A stretch of DNA of 64,000 bases from Paludibacteraceae bacterium (GTDB lineage: Bacteria; Bacteroidota; Bacteroidia; Bacteroidales; Paludibacteraceae), in the NCBI GenBank assembly GCA_017961765.1, contig JAGCWQ010000069.1:1-64000 (forward strand). Reading direction: 5' to 3'. Position 1 is the first letter of the stretch. Each line of letters begins with the position of its first letter. The translations under genes were made by a program, and so were the position numbers. Shown piece by piece: positions 36,958-44,849 of this stretch. Below the pieces are notes generated by a model. It searched no databases, was not told the origin of the DNA, and worked only from the letters and a program-made list of their open reading frames with translations.

Positions 36958-37029
36958 TAATAACATGTGGGATGTAATACTTTTCGAACCACAAGTCGCT
37001 CGAAATCAATTTTACAGTACCCACCTAAA

Positions 37030-38262
37030 ATGATGTATATGGGATTAGATATAAACAAGATTCGGCAAGATTTTCCTATCTTGACCAAAGAGATATATAA
37101 AAAACCATTGGTTTATTTGGACAATGCGGCAACCACACAAAAGCCATTGTGCGTAATCGAAAAGATAACGGAGGGCTACTGCAATTGCAACGCCAACATC
37201 CATCGAGGTGTCCATTTCCTAAGCCAAATGGCTACGGAAGCGCACGAGGCCGCCCGCGAAAACGTCCGCTCCTTCATCAACGCCGCCTCCGCCCGTGAAG
37301 TGATCTTCACCCGAGGAACGACGGAGGCCATCAACCTAGTTGCCTCCTCTTTCGGCGACAGCCAATGTTCGGAAGGAGATGAAATCATCATCTCCCAGAT
37401 GGAGCACCACTCCAACATCGTGCCTTGGCAACTGCTGCAATCGCGCAAAGGCACCACTTTGAAGGTGATTCCTTTCGATGAAAACGGAATATTGAAGGTG
37501 GAAGAATTGGAGAAAATGATAACCCCAAAGACAAAACTTGTCTCCGTGACCCATGCCTCCAACACCCTTGCCACCGTCAACCCCATAAAGGAGATCATCC
37601 GTATCGCCCATGCCCACGACGTACCCGTTTTGGTGGACGGAGCCCAATCCATCCCCCACTTCTCGGTTGACGTCCAAGACTTGGATGTCGATTTCTACGT
37701 CTTCTCCGGTCATAAGGTCTACGGACCGACAGGCATTGGCGTACTCTACGGAAAGGAACGCTGGTTGGACGCCATCCCACCTTACCAAGGAGGAGGAGAG
37801 ATGATCAAGAAAGTCACTTTTGAAAAGACGACATTCAACGAATTGCCATTCAAATTTGAGGCTGGAACGCCCGATTATATAGGCTCCACAGCCCTCTCAG
37901 CCGCCTTGGACTACGTGAAGGGCATTGGTTTAGAGAACATCTCCAAACACGAACACGAGTTATTGGAATACGCCCGTACCCGCATGGCGGAGATCGAAGG
38001 AATGCGCTTCATCGGCAACTCACCGCAACGGAGCGGCTTGGTATCCTTCTTGGTGGGCGACATCCATCCGTATGACATGGGCTCCATCCTCGACAAATTG
38101 GGAATTGCCGTCCGTACCGGACACCATTGTGCAGAGCCGGTTATGCAAGCCTTCGGCATCGAGGGAACCGTCCGCGCCTCTTTTGCAATGTACAACACAA
38201 AAGAAGAGATAGACACTCTGGTGGCAGGAATCGAACGCGCACGAAAGATGTTCCACCATTAA
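37030..38262 (+). CDS. sufS: Cysteine desulfurase SufS
   Basis: 410 residues from the ATG at 37030; the ATGs at 37033 and 37039 (MGLDINKIRQDFP) are also possible, and the open frame upstream (to 36967) looks non-coding. PLP Lys is in FSGHKVYGPTGIGVLYG and the catalytic Cys in RTGHHCAEPVMQ, the short-loop group II (SufS) form. It removes sulfur from cysteine for Fe-S cluster assembly. sufE follows, and together they form the standard sulfur-donor pair; SufBCD is not in this window. Confidence 0.94.
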   Translation: MMYMGLDINKIRQDFPILTKEIYKKPLVYLDNAATTQKPLCVIEKITEGYCNCNANIHRGVHFLSQMATEAHEAARENVRSFINAASAREVIFTRGTTEAINLVASSFGDSQCSEGDEIIISQMEHHSNIVPWQLLQSRKGTTLKVIPFDENGILKVEELEKMITPKTKLVSVTHASNTLATVNPIKEIIRIAHAHDVPVLVDGAQSIPHFSVDVQDLDVDFYVFSGHKVYGPTGIGVLYGKERWLDAIPPYQGGGEMIKKVTFEKTTFNELPFKFEAGTPDYIGSTALSAALDYVKGIGLENISKHEHELLEYARTRMAEIEGMRFIGNSPQRSGLVSFLVGDIHPYDMGSILDKLGIAVRTGHHCAEPVMQAFGIEGTVRASFAMYNTKEEIDTLVAGIERARKMFHH

Positions 38263-38352
38263 GATGGGTTCCATAAGAAGCTGTAACCCATGTGTCTCCA
38301 TCTTTTCTAGTAAACGGTGAATTTATAAAACAGACCATAATAAGTTGATGTC

Positions 38353-38778
38353 ATGACAATTAACGAAAAACAAGACGAGATTATCGCAGAATTTGAATTT
38401 CTGGAAGATTGGCTCGATAAGTACCAACAGATTATCGACAAAGGACAATCCGGCAAGAAAATGGCAGAAGCAGACAAGATTCCGGAGAACCTTATCGAAG
38501 GTTGCCAAAGCAAGGTATGGGTCACAGCCGAATACAAGGACGGAAAGGTTTATTACCAAGGCGAAAGCAACACAGACATTGCAGGAGGCATTGTCGTAAT
38601 GCTTGTCGAAGTACTTTCAGGCCATACACCGGACGAGATCATCGAGAGCGACCTCTATTTCATCGATAAAATCGGTCTAAAGGAACACCTCTCGCCTACC
38701 CGCTCCAACGGTATGCTCGCCATGATTAAGCAGATGCGCCTCTATGCCGTAGCCTTCAAATCAAAAATGGAGTCATGA
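38353..38778 (+). CDS. sufE: SufE sulfur-transfer protein
   Basis: 141 residues, normal length. The active-site Cys is in NLIEGCQSKVW near residue 52. It takes the persulfide from SufS and passes it to the Fe-S scaffold. It lies 90 bp after sufS and overlaps the next gene by 4 bp (ATGA), so all three are co-transcribed. Confidence 0.94.
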   Translation: MTINEKQDEIIAEFEFLEDWLDKYQQIIDKGQSGKKMAEADKIPENLIEGCQSKVWVTAEYKDGKVYYQGESNTDIAGGIVVMLVEVLSGHTPDEIIESDLYFIDKIGLKEHLSPTRSNGMLAMIKQMRLYAVAFKSKMES

Positions 38779-39785
38779 TGCGTTTCCCTCTCTGGCTACT
38801 CCCCTTGACAATGGTATTGTCGGGCTGCCATTCGTTCGAACCGAAAGTGGAAATTGTCCCATGGAAAGGCGACAAAAAAGCGGCCGTGGCACTTACCTTC
38901 GATGATTGGACACCCGGTCATCCAGCTATCGTAGTACCTGAACTGCAGAAACGAGGAATGGTAGCCACCTTCAATATCATAACAACCACTGTAAAGGATT
39001 GGGAGCCCCTGCGCCATGCGGCTTCCCTCGGCAATGAGATGGCCAACCATACAGCCACGCACCCCCATCCTCACGGCATCTCTTTTATAGAGGAAATTTC
39101 AGGGGCAAAAGAAAAAATAGAAGCAGAAATCCCTACCCAAAAGGTACTGACTTTCGCCTACCCTTATGGAGAGGCTACCGACTCGATGAAGGCCTATCTG
39201 AACGAGAAGGGATATGTCGCCGCACGAGGGACAAGCACTCCCATGACAGACCCCGACTTCACAGCCGACGGTCAGGACTATCTAGATACCAAATCCTACA
39301 GCGTCATGAGCGAAACCACCCTGTCCGACTATGCAGAACAGTTGGCTCACGTGAAGAGAGTCGGCGGAATGCTCACCTTCCTTTACCACAGCGTTTTCAA
39401 CGATTCCATCCGGGATTTCAGCTATGCTTGGGTAGTTGACAGCATCTTCCAACAACAATTGGACACCTTGAATAGTTTCGACCTTTGGGTTGGCACTTTC
39501 GCCGATATCGTAGGCTATCACCAACAATATACGCACACGAAAATAGAGAAGATAGAGAGTTCGAAAAACAGCTTCGTCTTCCGCTTGAAAGAAAGCCAAG
39601 ACTCCCTTCAGAATAGATCTTGCCCTCTGACCGTCACAGTCAATGTGGATGACGCAGAAAACATCATTGTAGAACAAAACGGTGTAACATTGCCCGTAAA
39701 GGTCGTTAATCCCCAACAGATACTATTCGACGCCCATCCCAACAAAGGCAACATCACGCTAACCAAAATACCGTTTAAATTTTAA
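38775..39785 (+). CDS. Polysaccharide deacetylase (NodB/CE4) lipoprotein
   Basis: 336 residues. A lipoprotein signal ends LTMVLSGC (Cys near 18). The CE4 motifs are VALTFDDWTPGH (motif 1, metal-binding Asp pair) and NEMANHTATHPHPHG (motif 2, HxxxH). The C-terminal ~70 residues form an extra beta domain. It should N-deacetylate an exported or cell-wall polysaccharide; the exact substrate is unknown. The ATGA overlap with sufE is probably accidental to function but shows co-transcription. Confidence 0.85.
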   Translation: MMRFPLWLLPLTMVLSGCHSFEPKVEIVPWKGDKKAAVALTFDDWTPGHPAIVVPELQKRGMVATFNIITTTVKDWEPLRHAASLGNEMANHTATHPHPHGISFIEEISGAKEKIEAEIPTQKVLTFAYPYGEATDSMKAYLNEKGYVAARGTSTPMTDPDFTADGQDYLDTKSYSVMSETTLSDYAEQLAHVKRVGGMLTFLYHSVFNDSIRDFSYAWVVDSIFQQQLDTLNSFDLWVGTFADIVGYHQQYTHTKIEKIESSKNSFVFRLKESQDSLQNRSCPLTVTVNVDDAENIIVEQNGVTLPVKVVNPQQILFDAHPNKGNITLTKIPFKF

Positions 39786-39795
39786 ATGAATCGTC

Positions 39796-39945
39796 ATGGC
39801 AGATAACTACTTAGAACGAAGATACGAAGACTATCTTGTAAAAAAAGCAGCTTGGGAACGTGCCAAAAAACTAGGAATTTTGAAGAAAAAGATCAACGAA
39901 AATAAACCATCCGTCCAAAAACCTTCTACGGAAAAAGAGGGATAG
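39796..39945 (+). CDS. Small conserved-looking basic protein
   Basis: 49 residues, starting MADNYLERRYEDYLVKKAAW and rich in Lys/Arg/Glu. It starts 10 bp after the deacetylase stop and is probably part of the same operon. I believe similar short proteins (start MADN/YLE, KAAW) occur in other Bacteroidales, but no function is known. The composition and the good start spacing make it a likely gene. Confidence 0.6.
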   Translation: MADNYLERRYEDYLVKKAAWERAKKLGILKKKINENKPSVQKPSTEKEG

Positions 39946-39964
39946 CTAATTGCGATATATGAGT

Positions 39965-40134
39965 CCCCATACTGAAGTAAGGGGCTATTGATATGAAGTC
40001 TCTTCGAGACTGATAGCACCCCATACTGAAGTGAGGGGCTATTAATTATGAAGTCTCTTCGAGGCTGACAGAATCACACATTGAAATGAGGGACTATTGA
40101 TATGAAGTCTCTTCAAGACTGGCAGAAATCAAAA
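39965..40134. repeat. Three tandem copies of a two-hairpin repeat
   Basis: The copies start near 39965, 40019 and 40077. Each has stem-loop 1 (CCCC...GGGG around ATACTGAAGT) and stem-loop 2 (AGTCTCTTCGAGACT, a perfect 6-bp stem with a 3-nt loop). Sequence drifts from copy 1 to 3, but the stem positions are mostly kept: AGTCTC/GAGACT in copy 1, TCTCTTCGAGGCT in copy 2, AGTCTCTTCAAGACT in copy 3. Tail GATAGCACCCC of one copy can also pair with GGGGCTAT of the next. Confidence 0.8.
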
Positions 40135-40214
40135 TCCACCTATAAATTCAAAGAAAATTTTTCTTATTAAGTTATTGATATTTAAGTAAATATTAAACAT
40201 ATATTGAGACAAAA

Positions 40215-40271
40215 AGTATCAAAAGTGAGGACTAATAATATGAAATCTTTTCCTATAAGTGACAGAAATTA
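40215..40271. repeat. Degenerate fourth copy of the two-hairpin repeat
   Basis: AGTGAGGACTA and TATGAAATCTTTTCCTATAAGTGACAGAAAT match the repeat with many changes. It is separated from copy 3 by about 80 bp of AT-rich DNA, and both stems are weakened. Confidence 0.5.
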
Positions 40272-40378
40272 GCCTGCCCTATTATAGTTCAATAGCCTCA
40301 CTAGTATCCTATATTGCATATTTATTATATTTAAATGCAAATAAAATGCATTTAAATGATAAAAAATCGCATAAACAT

Positions 40379-40409
40379 TTTGATAATTCAATATAAGTGC
40401 ATACATTTG
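40379..40409 (+). promoter_or_regulatory. Consensus Bacteroidota promoter (TTTG-N19-TACATTTG)
   Basis: TTTG (40379-40382) and TACATTTG (40402-40409) are 19 bp apart, the best promoter match in the window. The predicted start near 40416 leads into the micro-ORFs and terminator. Confidence 0.75.
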
Positions 40410-40457
40410 CAATGTGATAAGAAACAAACGAATATTAACTGAATAAATATTACGATT

Positions 40458-40544
40458 ATGACAATAGTTTATATTTTTTGTGCAGTAGTGGCAGTAGCAA
40501 TGGCAATCAAGGTTTGGAACGTTAAAAACGCTCTTAGTAAATAA
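40458..40544 (+). CDS. 28-residue single-span membrane micro-protein
   Basis: MTIVYIFCAVVAVAMAIK then WNVKNALSK: one hydrophobic helix of about 16-18 residues with a positively charged C-terminal tail. It lies about 40 nt after the predicted transcription start of the consensus promoter. A second tiny ORF and a terminator follow. I do not recognise the family. The promoter makes expression likely; a role with the NSS transporter downstream is conceivable but unproven. Confidence 0.5.
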   Translation: MTIVYIFCAVVAVAMAIKVWNVKNALSK

Positions 40545-40555
40545 CCCTTTAAAAT

Positions 40556-40597
40556 ATGACGATTATGAAACGACGACAGTTTAAATGCCGACTGTAG
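40556..40597 (+). CDS. Possible 13-residue leader peptide
   Basis: MTIMKRRQFKCRL, stop at 40595-40597. The stop overlaps the first base of the terminator stem, an arrangement like an attenuator leader. Both this and the previous micro-ORF start in a similar ACGATTATGA context. There is no run of one amino acid, so the signal it would sense is not evident; it could also be a chance ORF. Confidence 0.3.
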   Translation: MTIMKRRQFKCRL

Positions 40598-40634
40598 CCT
40601 CGATATCAATGAATTTGATTATCGGGGCTTTTTT
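40597..40634 (+). terminator. Strong terminator after the micro-ORFs
   Basis: GCCTCGATA (40597-40605) pairs with TATCGGGGC (40620-40628), one G-U pair, then TTTTTTATTTTT. It would stop transcripts from 40416 before the NSS gene unless antitermination occurs. Confidence 0.8.
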
Positions 40635-40753
40635 ATTTTTAAGCAGAGTTTCTAAGAAACGTTTCCAGACAATTAGTCGAAAACAAAAAATAAATTTTCC
40701 ACCAATTTTACCTATTTCGATGCCTAACTATTAGTTAATAAAGTAAAAACGAG

Positions 40754-40761
40754 TAAATTTG
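40754..40761 (+). promoter_or_regulatory. -7 box (TAAATTTG) of the NSS transporter gene
   Basis: Exact TAnnTTTG, with TTAG 19 bp upstream as a one-mismatch -33. It lies 26 bp before the ATG at 40788. Confidence 0.5.
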
Positions 40762-40787
40762 TAAGGATTTTATCAAAAAAACAAAAA

Positions 40788-42629
40788 ATGGGTCAAGAGA
40801 AACAAGTTTGGGGATCGAGGCTCGGATTGATCCTTGCCATGGCGGGCAATGCGATAGGTCTCGGCAATTTCCTTCGATTTCCAGTTCAAGCAGTGCAAAA
40901 TGGTGGAGGCGCCTTCATCATTCCCTACATTGTCTCTTTCATTCTATTAGGAATTCCGATGCTGTTGATCGAGTGGTCAACGGGTAAATTCGGCGGCCAG
41001 TTCGGCCACCACTCCCCACCCCTCATCATTCAAAAGATAGACAACCGTCCATTCTGGAAATACATCGGCTCGATGGGTCTCTTTTCGAGCATCGTCATCT
41101 CCGCCTACTACTGTTACATTGAAAGCTGGACTCTCTCCTACGTGGTCCACTCGCTTATAGGATCATTCGACGGAATGACGGAGAAAGAGGTATCCGCCTT
41201 CTTCAACGACTATCTAAATGTCCACACCTCCTATTCGGGCATTCCGTACGAGACAGTCTTCTGCTATCTCTTCTGCATAGGCCTCAACGTATGGTTCTTG
41301 AGCAAAGGATTGAAAAAGGGTATCGAACGGGTGGCAAAAGTCTGCATGCCGCTGCTCTTAGCCTTCGGAGTCTTCCTCGTTTACAAAGCCTTTACCCTGA
41401 AGGCAGGCGAAGACGGTGCCTTTTTCGACGGTACCGTGGGACTCAATTTCATGTGGACACCGCAATTCGATTCGTTGCTCAACCCTAAAGTGTGGCTGGC
41501 CGCAGCAGGCCAGATGTTCTTCACCCTCTCCTTGGGAATGGGCTGCATCCAAAGCTATGCCTCCTACATGAAAAAGGAGGAGGACGTGGTACTCAACTCC
41601 ATGACGGCTGGATTTTTCAATGAATTTACCGAAATCGTGATAGGAAGCTCCATCATCATCCCGATCTCCATCGGCTACTTGGGCATCGAGCATGTTTTGG
41701 AGTTGGCTCAAAACGGAGGAATGGGTCTGGCATTCCGTACGATGCCTTATCTCTTTGAACAGTGGGGACCAATACTCTCCGCTTTGGCAGGGTTTGCCTT
41801 CTTCGGCTTGCTCTTCTTCGCCAGCGTCACCTCCATTCTAGGGTTGGCCATGCCTGTGGTCGGTTTCTTCGACCGAAGCTACGGATGGTCGCAAAAGAAA
41901 GGAGCCATCATCTACGGAATCATCACGTTCCTATTCGGACTTCCAACGGTGTTTTTCTTCTTCCAAGGCGTGTTCGACCAATACGACTATTGGGGAGGCA
42001 CTATCTCCTTGTTCGTCTTCGCCATGTTCGAGGCAATCCTCTTCTCATGGGTTTTAGGCGTGGAGAAAGGCTGGAAACTCATCCATTACGGAGCGGATAT
42101 GGTCATGCCTAAGATATTCAAATACATCTTGAAATACGTGACCCCTACGATGTTCATCCTCATCTTCCTTGCGGCCCTCGTCAAGCCGAAAGACGACAAT
42201 TGGAGTCTCTTGAGCTTCAAGGGATGGGAATTGGACAACAGCAGCATCATCGCGGAGCTTACCCATAAGAACATCGGTCCGAACAAGGCATGGTTCAGCA
42301 AACGCTTCTACTCCGAGAAAATCGGCTCCGTAGAACAGATACGCGACTTGGGTAACGGAACAACCCGTGTTGTCATCGGAAACTACGATGGATTCAAGGT
42401 TTACGAGTTCAGCAGCGACTACGAGGTATGCATCGAAGAGGGACAATTGGTCATCCTAGGCGACACCATTTACAAGACGAAATTCTGGCGAGCCAACGAT
42501 GTATTCTACTTGGATATATCGCGCCTAGTGCTACTCCTTCTGCTTCTGCTCATCTGTGTGATGATCTTCTTCGCCGGAAGGAAAGAGGCACGAGAAAACA
42601 ACGTCAAAGAATGTAATGATATGTGGTGA
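40788..42629 (+). CDS. Sodium-dependent NSS (SNF) family amino-acid-type transporter
   Basis: 613 residues with about 12 hydrophobic helices. The N-terminus WGSRLGLILAMAGNAIGLGNFLRFP is the TM1 signature with the unwound Na+/substrate site (GNAIGLGN). A second family block is SLGMGCIQSYASYM around residue 250. A hydrophilic stretch of about 100 residues (475-580) lies before the last helix. It imports an amino acid or similar solute with Na+. A 30-residue partner ORF follows, as in MetP-MetS systems. Substrate unknown. Confidence 0.9.
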   Translation: MGQEKQVWGSRLGLILAMAGNAIGLGNFLRFPVQAVQNGGGAFIIPYIVSFILLGIPMLLIEWSTGKFGGQFGHHSPPLIIQKIDNRPFWKYIGSMGLFSSIVISAYYCYIESWTLSYVVHSLIGSFDGMTEKEVSAFFNDYLNVHTSYSGIPYETVFCYLFCIGLNVWFLSKGLKKGIERVAKVCMPLLLAFGVFLVYKAFTLKAGEDGAFFDGTVGLNFMWTPQFDSLLNPKVWLAAAGQMFFTLSLGMGCIQSYASYMKKEEDVVLNSMTAGFFNEFTEIVIGSSIIIPISIGYLGIEHVLELAQNGGMGLAFRTMPYLFEQWGPILSALAGFAFFGLLFFASVTSILGLAMPVVGFFDRSYGWSQKKGAIIYGIITFLFGLPTVFFFFQGVFDQYDYWGGTISLFVFAMFEAILFSWVLGVEKGWKLIHYGADMVMPKIFKYILKYVTPTMFILIFLAALVKPKDDNWSLLSFKGWELDNSSIIAELTHKNIGPNKAWFSKRFYSEKIGSVEQIRDLGNGTTRVVIGNYDGFKVYEFSSDYEVCIEEGQLVILGDTIYKTKFWRANDVFYLDISRLVLLLLLLLICVMIFFAGRKEARENNVKECNDMW

Positions 42630-42647
42630 GTTTACAAATTCACCACA
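42622..42647 (+). other. Stem-loop across the NSS stop codon
   Basis: TGTGGTGA (42622-42629) pairs perfectly with TCACCACA (42640-42647); the left arm contains the stop codon TGA. There is no T-run, so it is not a terminator. It may affect mRNA stability or coupling to the small downstream ORF. Confidence 0.45.
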
Positions 42648-42671
42648 TACTAAACTAAAATAGATTTAAAC

Positions 42672-42764
42672 ATGGAAATGTCATCATTGATTTTTATGCT
42701 TTTGGTTGAAGGTTCCGTAACCTTCATGGCTATCTATTTGTTTGTCAAAATGTTGAAAAAATAG
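42672..42764 (+). CDS. MetS-like small subunit of the NSS transporter
   Basis: 30 residues, MEMSSLIFMLLVEGSVTFMA then IYLFVKMLKK: one hydrophobic helix with a Lys-rich end. Its size, topology and place 42 bp after the NSS gene match the MetS-type small subunits needed for transport in some NSS systems. It is too short for routine gene finders. Confidence 0.65.
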   Translation: MEMSSLIFMLLVEGSVTFMAIYLFVKMLKK

Positions 42765-42798
42765 AGTGATTTGATATTTGAACTATTCACTTAATTAT

Positions 42799-43986
42799 AT
42801 GATTATGATAAAGAAATTTTTTAGCGTAGCCCTATCTGCATTGCTATTAGCAGGCTGTACAGGTAATGTAAAGAAGGAGGAGGCAAAAGAGACAAAAGAA
42901 GTAAAAAGCTACTCTGCCCCTACCAAACAACAATTCGAGCAAAAGTATAAGATTGTGACCGATTCTGCCAATAACAAAGTCATCTTGGATGCCGATGTTA
43001 CCTACATCAACGACGACATGTACGCTCTCTTCGAGCTGCTTCAAGCAGACAAGATGGGTTATATCAAGTTGTTGGGACTTACGGCAGCAGGAGGAAACGC
43101 TTTGACCTCTTCTGTAACCTACGACGTATTGTCAGCGTTAGAATTTTTCGATCGTAAGGATATTCCGCTTGCCGTCGGTACAGATGTTCCACTAAGCGGA
43201 TTCAAGAACATCGATTCCTTGATGGCCGTAATTGGTAAAATGCCTTATGTAGGTGCCTACTCACAATTGCCAAAATATACAGACAACTACTTGAAAGCAA
43301 AAGGTGTCACCACAACTTCCAACTTGCCTGAGCCAACCATCAAGCCAATTGAAGAGCCTGCATGGGACTTCATGATCCGTCAAGTAAACGAGAACCCAGG
43401 AAAGGTGACTATCTTCGCTATCGGCGGTTATACCAACGTGGCTAAAGCCATCCAAAAAGACCCTGAATTTGCCAAGAAGGCTGCCGGAATCGTTTACATG
43501 GGTGGTGTGTTCGATGTTCCAGGAGAAGCGTTGCCACGTGTAGAAATCAACTGGTGGTACGACCCAGAAGCAGTAAACATCTGCTTGAACGCAGGATGGA
43601 AAAAGCAACTCGTGATTCCTCACGATGCCGCTACAACTTGCTTGAAGGGCAAAGACATGTATGATATGTACAAGGCAAAGAACACAACTAAAATCAGCCA
43701 AGCCATCGTAGATTCTTTGGCTCCTATCTACGAGAACGGCAAAGAGGAATTCTTGAAATTCTGCTGGGACCCTATCACAGTTGCTGTCTATCTTTGTCCT
43801 GATTTGATCGAGAAGATCGAACCACGCGAAGTTGCTATCGAGCGCAATATGGGCTTGTCCTATGCAAGCTGCATGGCTTGGTTTGCCGGAACAGGACCTA
43901 AGGGAACTGCCCCTTGCGACGTAGTCTTCAAAGTAAAACGTGACGAACTTTGGGACTTCGTTTCCGACTTGTATAGCTTGCAGTAA
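42799..43986 (+). CDS. Exported nucleoside hydrolase-type lipoprotein
   Basis: 395 residues from the ATG at 42799 (ATGs at 42799 and 42805 are both plausible; the TTG further upstream is unlikely). A lipoprotein signal ends ALLLAGC. The Ca2+/ribose-binding Asp cluster of the nucleoside hydrolase fold appears as VILDADVTYINDDMYAL, slightly changed from the usual DTDxxxDDxxA. Later blocks IFAIGGYTNVAKAI and GIVYMGGVFD are typical. It would hydrolyse a nucleoside to base and sugar, anchored outside the cytoplasm. A clear terminator follows. Confidence 0.85.
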   Translation: MIMIKKFFSVALSALLLAGCTGNVKKEEAKETKEVKSYSAPTKQQFEQKYKIVTDSANNKVILDADVTYINDDMYALFELLQADKMGYIKLLGLTAAGGNALTSSVTYDVLSALEFFDRKDIPLAVGTDVPLSGFKNIDSLMAVIGKMPYVGAYSQLPKYTDNYLKAKGVTTTSNLPEPTIKPIEEPAWDFMIRQVNENPGKVTIFAIGGYTNVAKAIQKDPEFAKKAAGIVYMGGVFDVPGEALPRVEINWWYDPEAVNICLNAGWKKQLVIPHDAATTCLKGKDMYDMYKAKNTTKISQAIVDSLAPIYENGKEEFLKFCWDPITVAVYLCPDLIEKIEPREVAIERNMGLSYASCMAWFAGTGPKGTAPCDVVFKVKRDELWDFVSDLYSLQ

Positions 43987-44004
43987 AAAATAGATAAACA
44001 CCTT

Positions 44005-44056
44005 AACGGCTCTTTTGCAGTATGGCAGTTGCCAGGCAAAAGAGCCGTTTTATTTT
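44005..44056 (+). terminator. Terminator after the nucleoside hydrolase gene
   Basis: AACGGCTCTTTTGC (44005-44018) pairs perfectly with GCAAAAGAGCCGTT (44036-44049), then TTATTTT. A 14-bp stem 20 bp past the stop. Confidence 0.9.
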
Positions 44057-44090
44057 GCACGCAAAAGAAGCTATATTAGAAAAAACACTC

Positions 44091-44098
44091 TATTTTTG
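44091..44098 (+). promoter_or_regulatory. -7 box (TATTTTTG)
   Basis: Exact TAnnTTTG, 31 bp before the ATG at 44130. No good -33 was found. Confidence 0.4.
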
Positions 44099-44129
44099 TA
44101 TTTATTAATAATTAAATAAATTAGACACT

Positions 44130-44783
44130 ATGCAAAAAATAAAGCTAATCATTGCAATTGCGGCTATATTTTCGGCCAATATTGCCAACGCACAAGAGTC
44201 CTACGACCTAACAGAAACTTGGCAAAAAAACATCAACGTACCGGCGTCACAAGGGTCAACCATCGAAAAATTGTTCTCGGCTTGGGGCAAAGAGTTTCCA
44301 GGTAAGTATATAGATGCCTTCAATAAATTCCAAAAAACTGGTAAGGCCGACAAAATTGAATACAACGGAACACCTATCGACTTTAATGTTGACATTGCTC
44401 CCAAAAACGGATATATTGAGATAAAAGGCTCCCATACAATAACCATTACAGAAGATGGAAACTATCAAAAAGGGGATGTAATAACCAAAGAACACATTCT
44501 CAACGCTGCATATTGGAACCTTCCAAACGGAAATAAACTATTGGGTATCAGTGTTAAAGACGATGGCGAAGTCTTTGCTGAATGTCTATTGGCCTTTTAC
44601 GAATACAATGCCTCCAACGGCACACTTACACCACGCAACGACCTATCGAAAAAGGTGATGAACGTCATTGAGAATGACCACGAAATTTTCATAATACTTC
44701 CTAAAAAGGGCTTGAATCTAGAATACTACGACTATGCATCCAAAACTAACAAAACAATAAAATGGAACGGTAACGGATTCTAA
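44130..44783 (+). CDS. Secreted protein of unknown function
   Basis: 217 residues with a signal peptide cleaved after IANA (MQKIKLIIAIAAIFSANIANA). The mature part has no motif that I recognise: a helical stretch near 45-70 (TIEKLFSAWGKEFPGKYIDAF) is followed by beta-rich sequence including YIEIKGSHTITITEDG. No Cys pair, metal site or repeat stands out. It has its own promoter box, and its stop codon directly abuts a fragment of another gene, so it borders a recombination scar. Real gene, unknown role. Confidence 0.7.
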   Translation: MQKIKLIIAIAAIFSANIANAQESYDLTETWQKNINVPASQGSTIEKLFSAWGKEFPGKYIDAFNKFQKTGKADKIEYNGTPIDFNVDIAPKNGYIEIKGSHTITITEDGNYQKGDVITKEHILNAAYWNLPNGNKLLGISVKDDGEVFAECLLAFYEYNASNGTLTPRNDLSKKVMNVIENDHEIFIILPKKGLNLEYYDYASKTNKTIKWNGNGF

Positions 44784-44849
44784 ATGACATCACAGCCGTG
44801 CAGAAGAAGATTGAGCTATTGGAGAAAGAATGGGCTGAGGCAACGGATT
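44783..44849 (+). pseudogene. C-terminal scrap of another gene, possibly hsdM-like
   Basis: In the frame one base off the following ORF, the codons from 44783 read NDITAVQKKIELLEKEWAEA then TD and stop at about 44848. This coiled-coil end resembles the C-termini of type I restriction modification subunits. It starts abruptly at the preceding gene's stop. Short, so tentative. Confidence 0.3.

Larger units (their letters stand above)
39946..40457. other. Intergenic region with structured tandem repeats
   Basis: About 510 bp. It holds three good and one degenerate copy of a 54-58 bp two-hairpin repeat (39965-40271), then a promoter (40379-40409) for the micro-ORF transcript. No longer ORF is credible. 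Confidence 0.7.

Noticed and set aside
39965..40271. CRISPR array
   Set aside because: The units are contiguous diverging repeats without unique spacers of constant length, and no cas genes are near.
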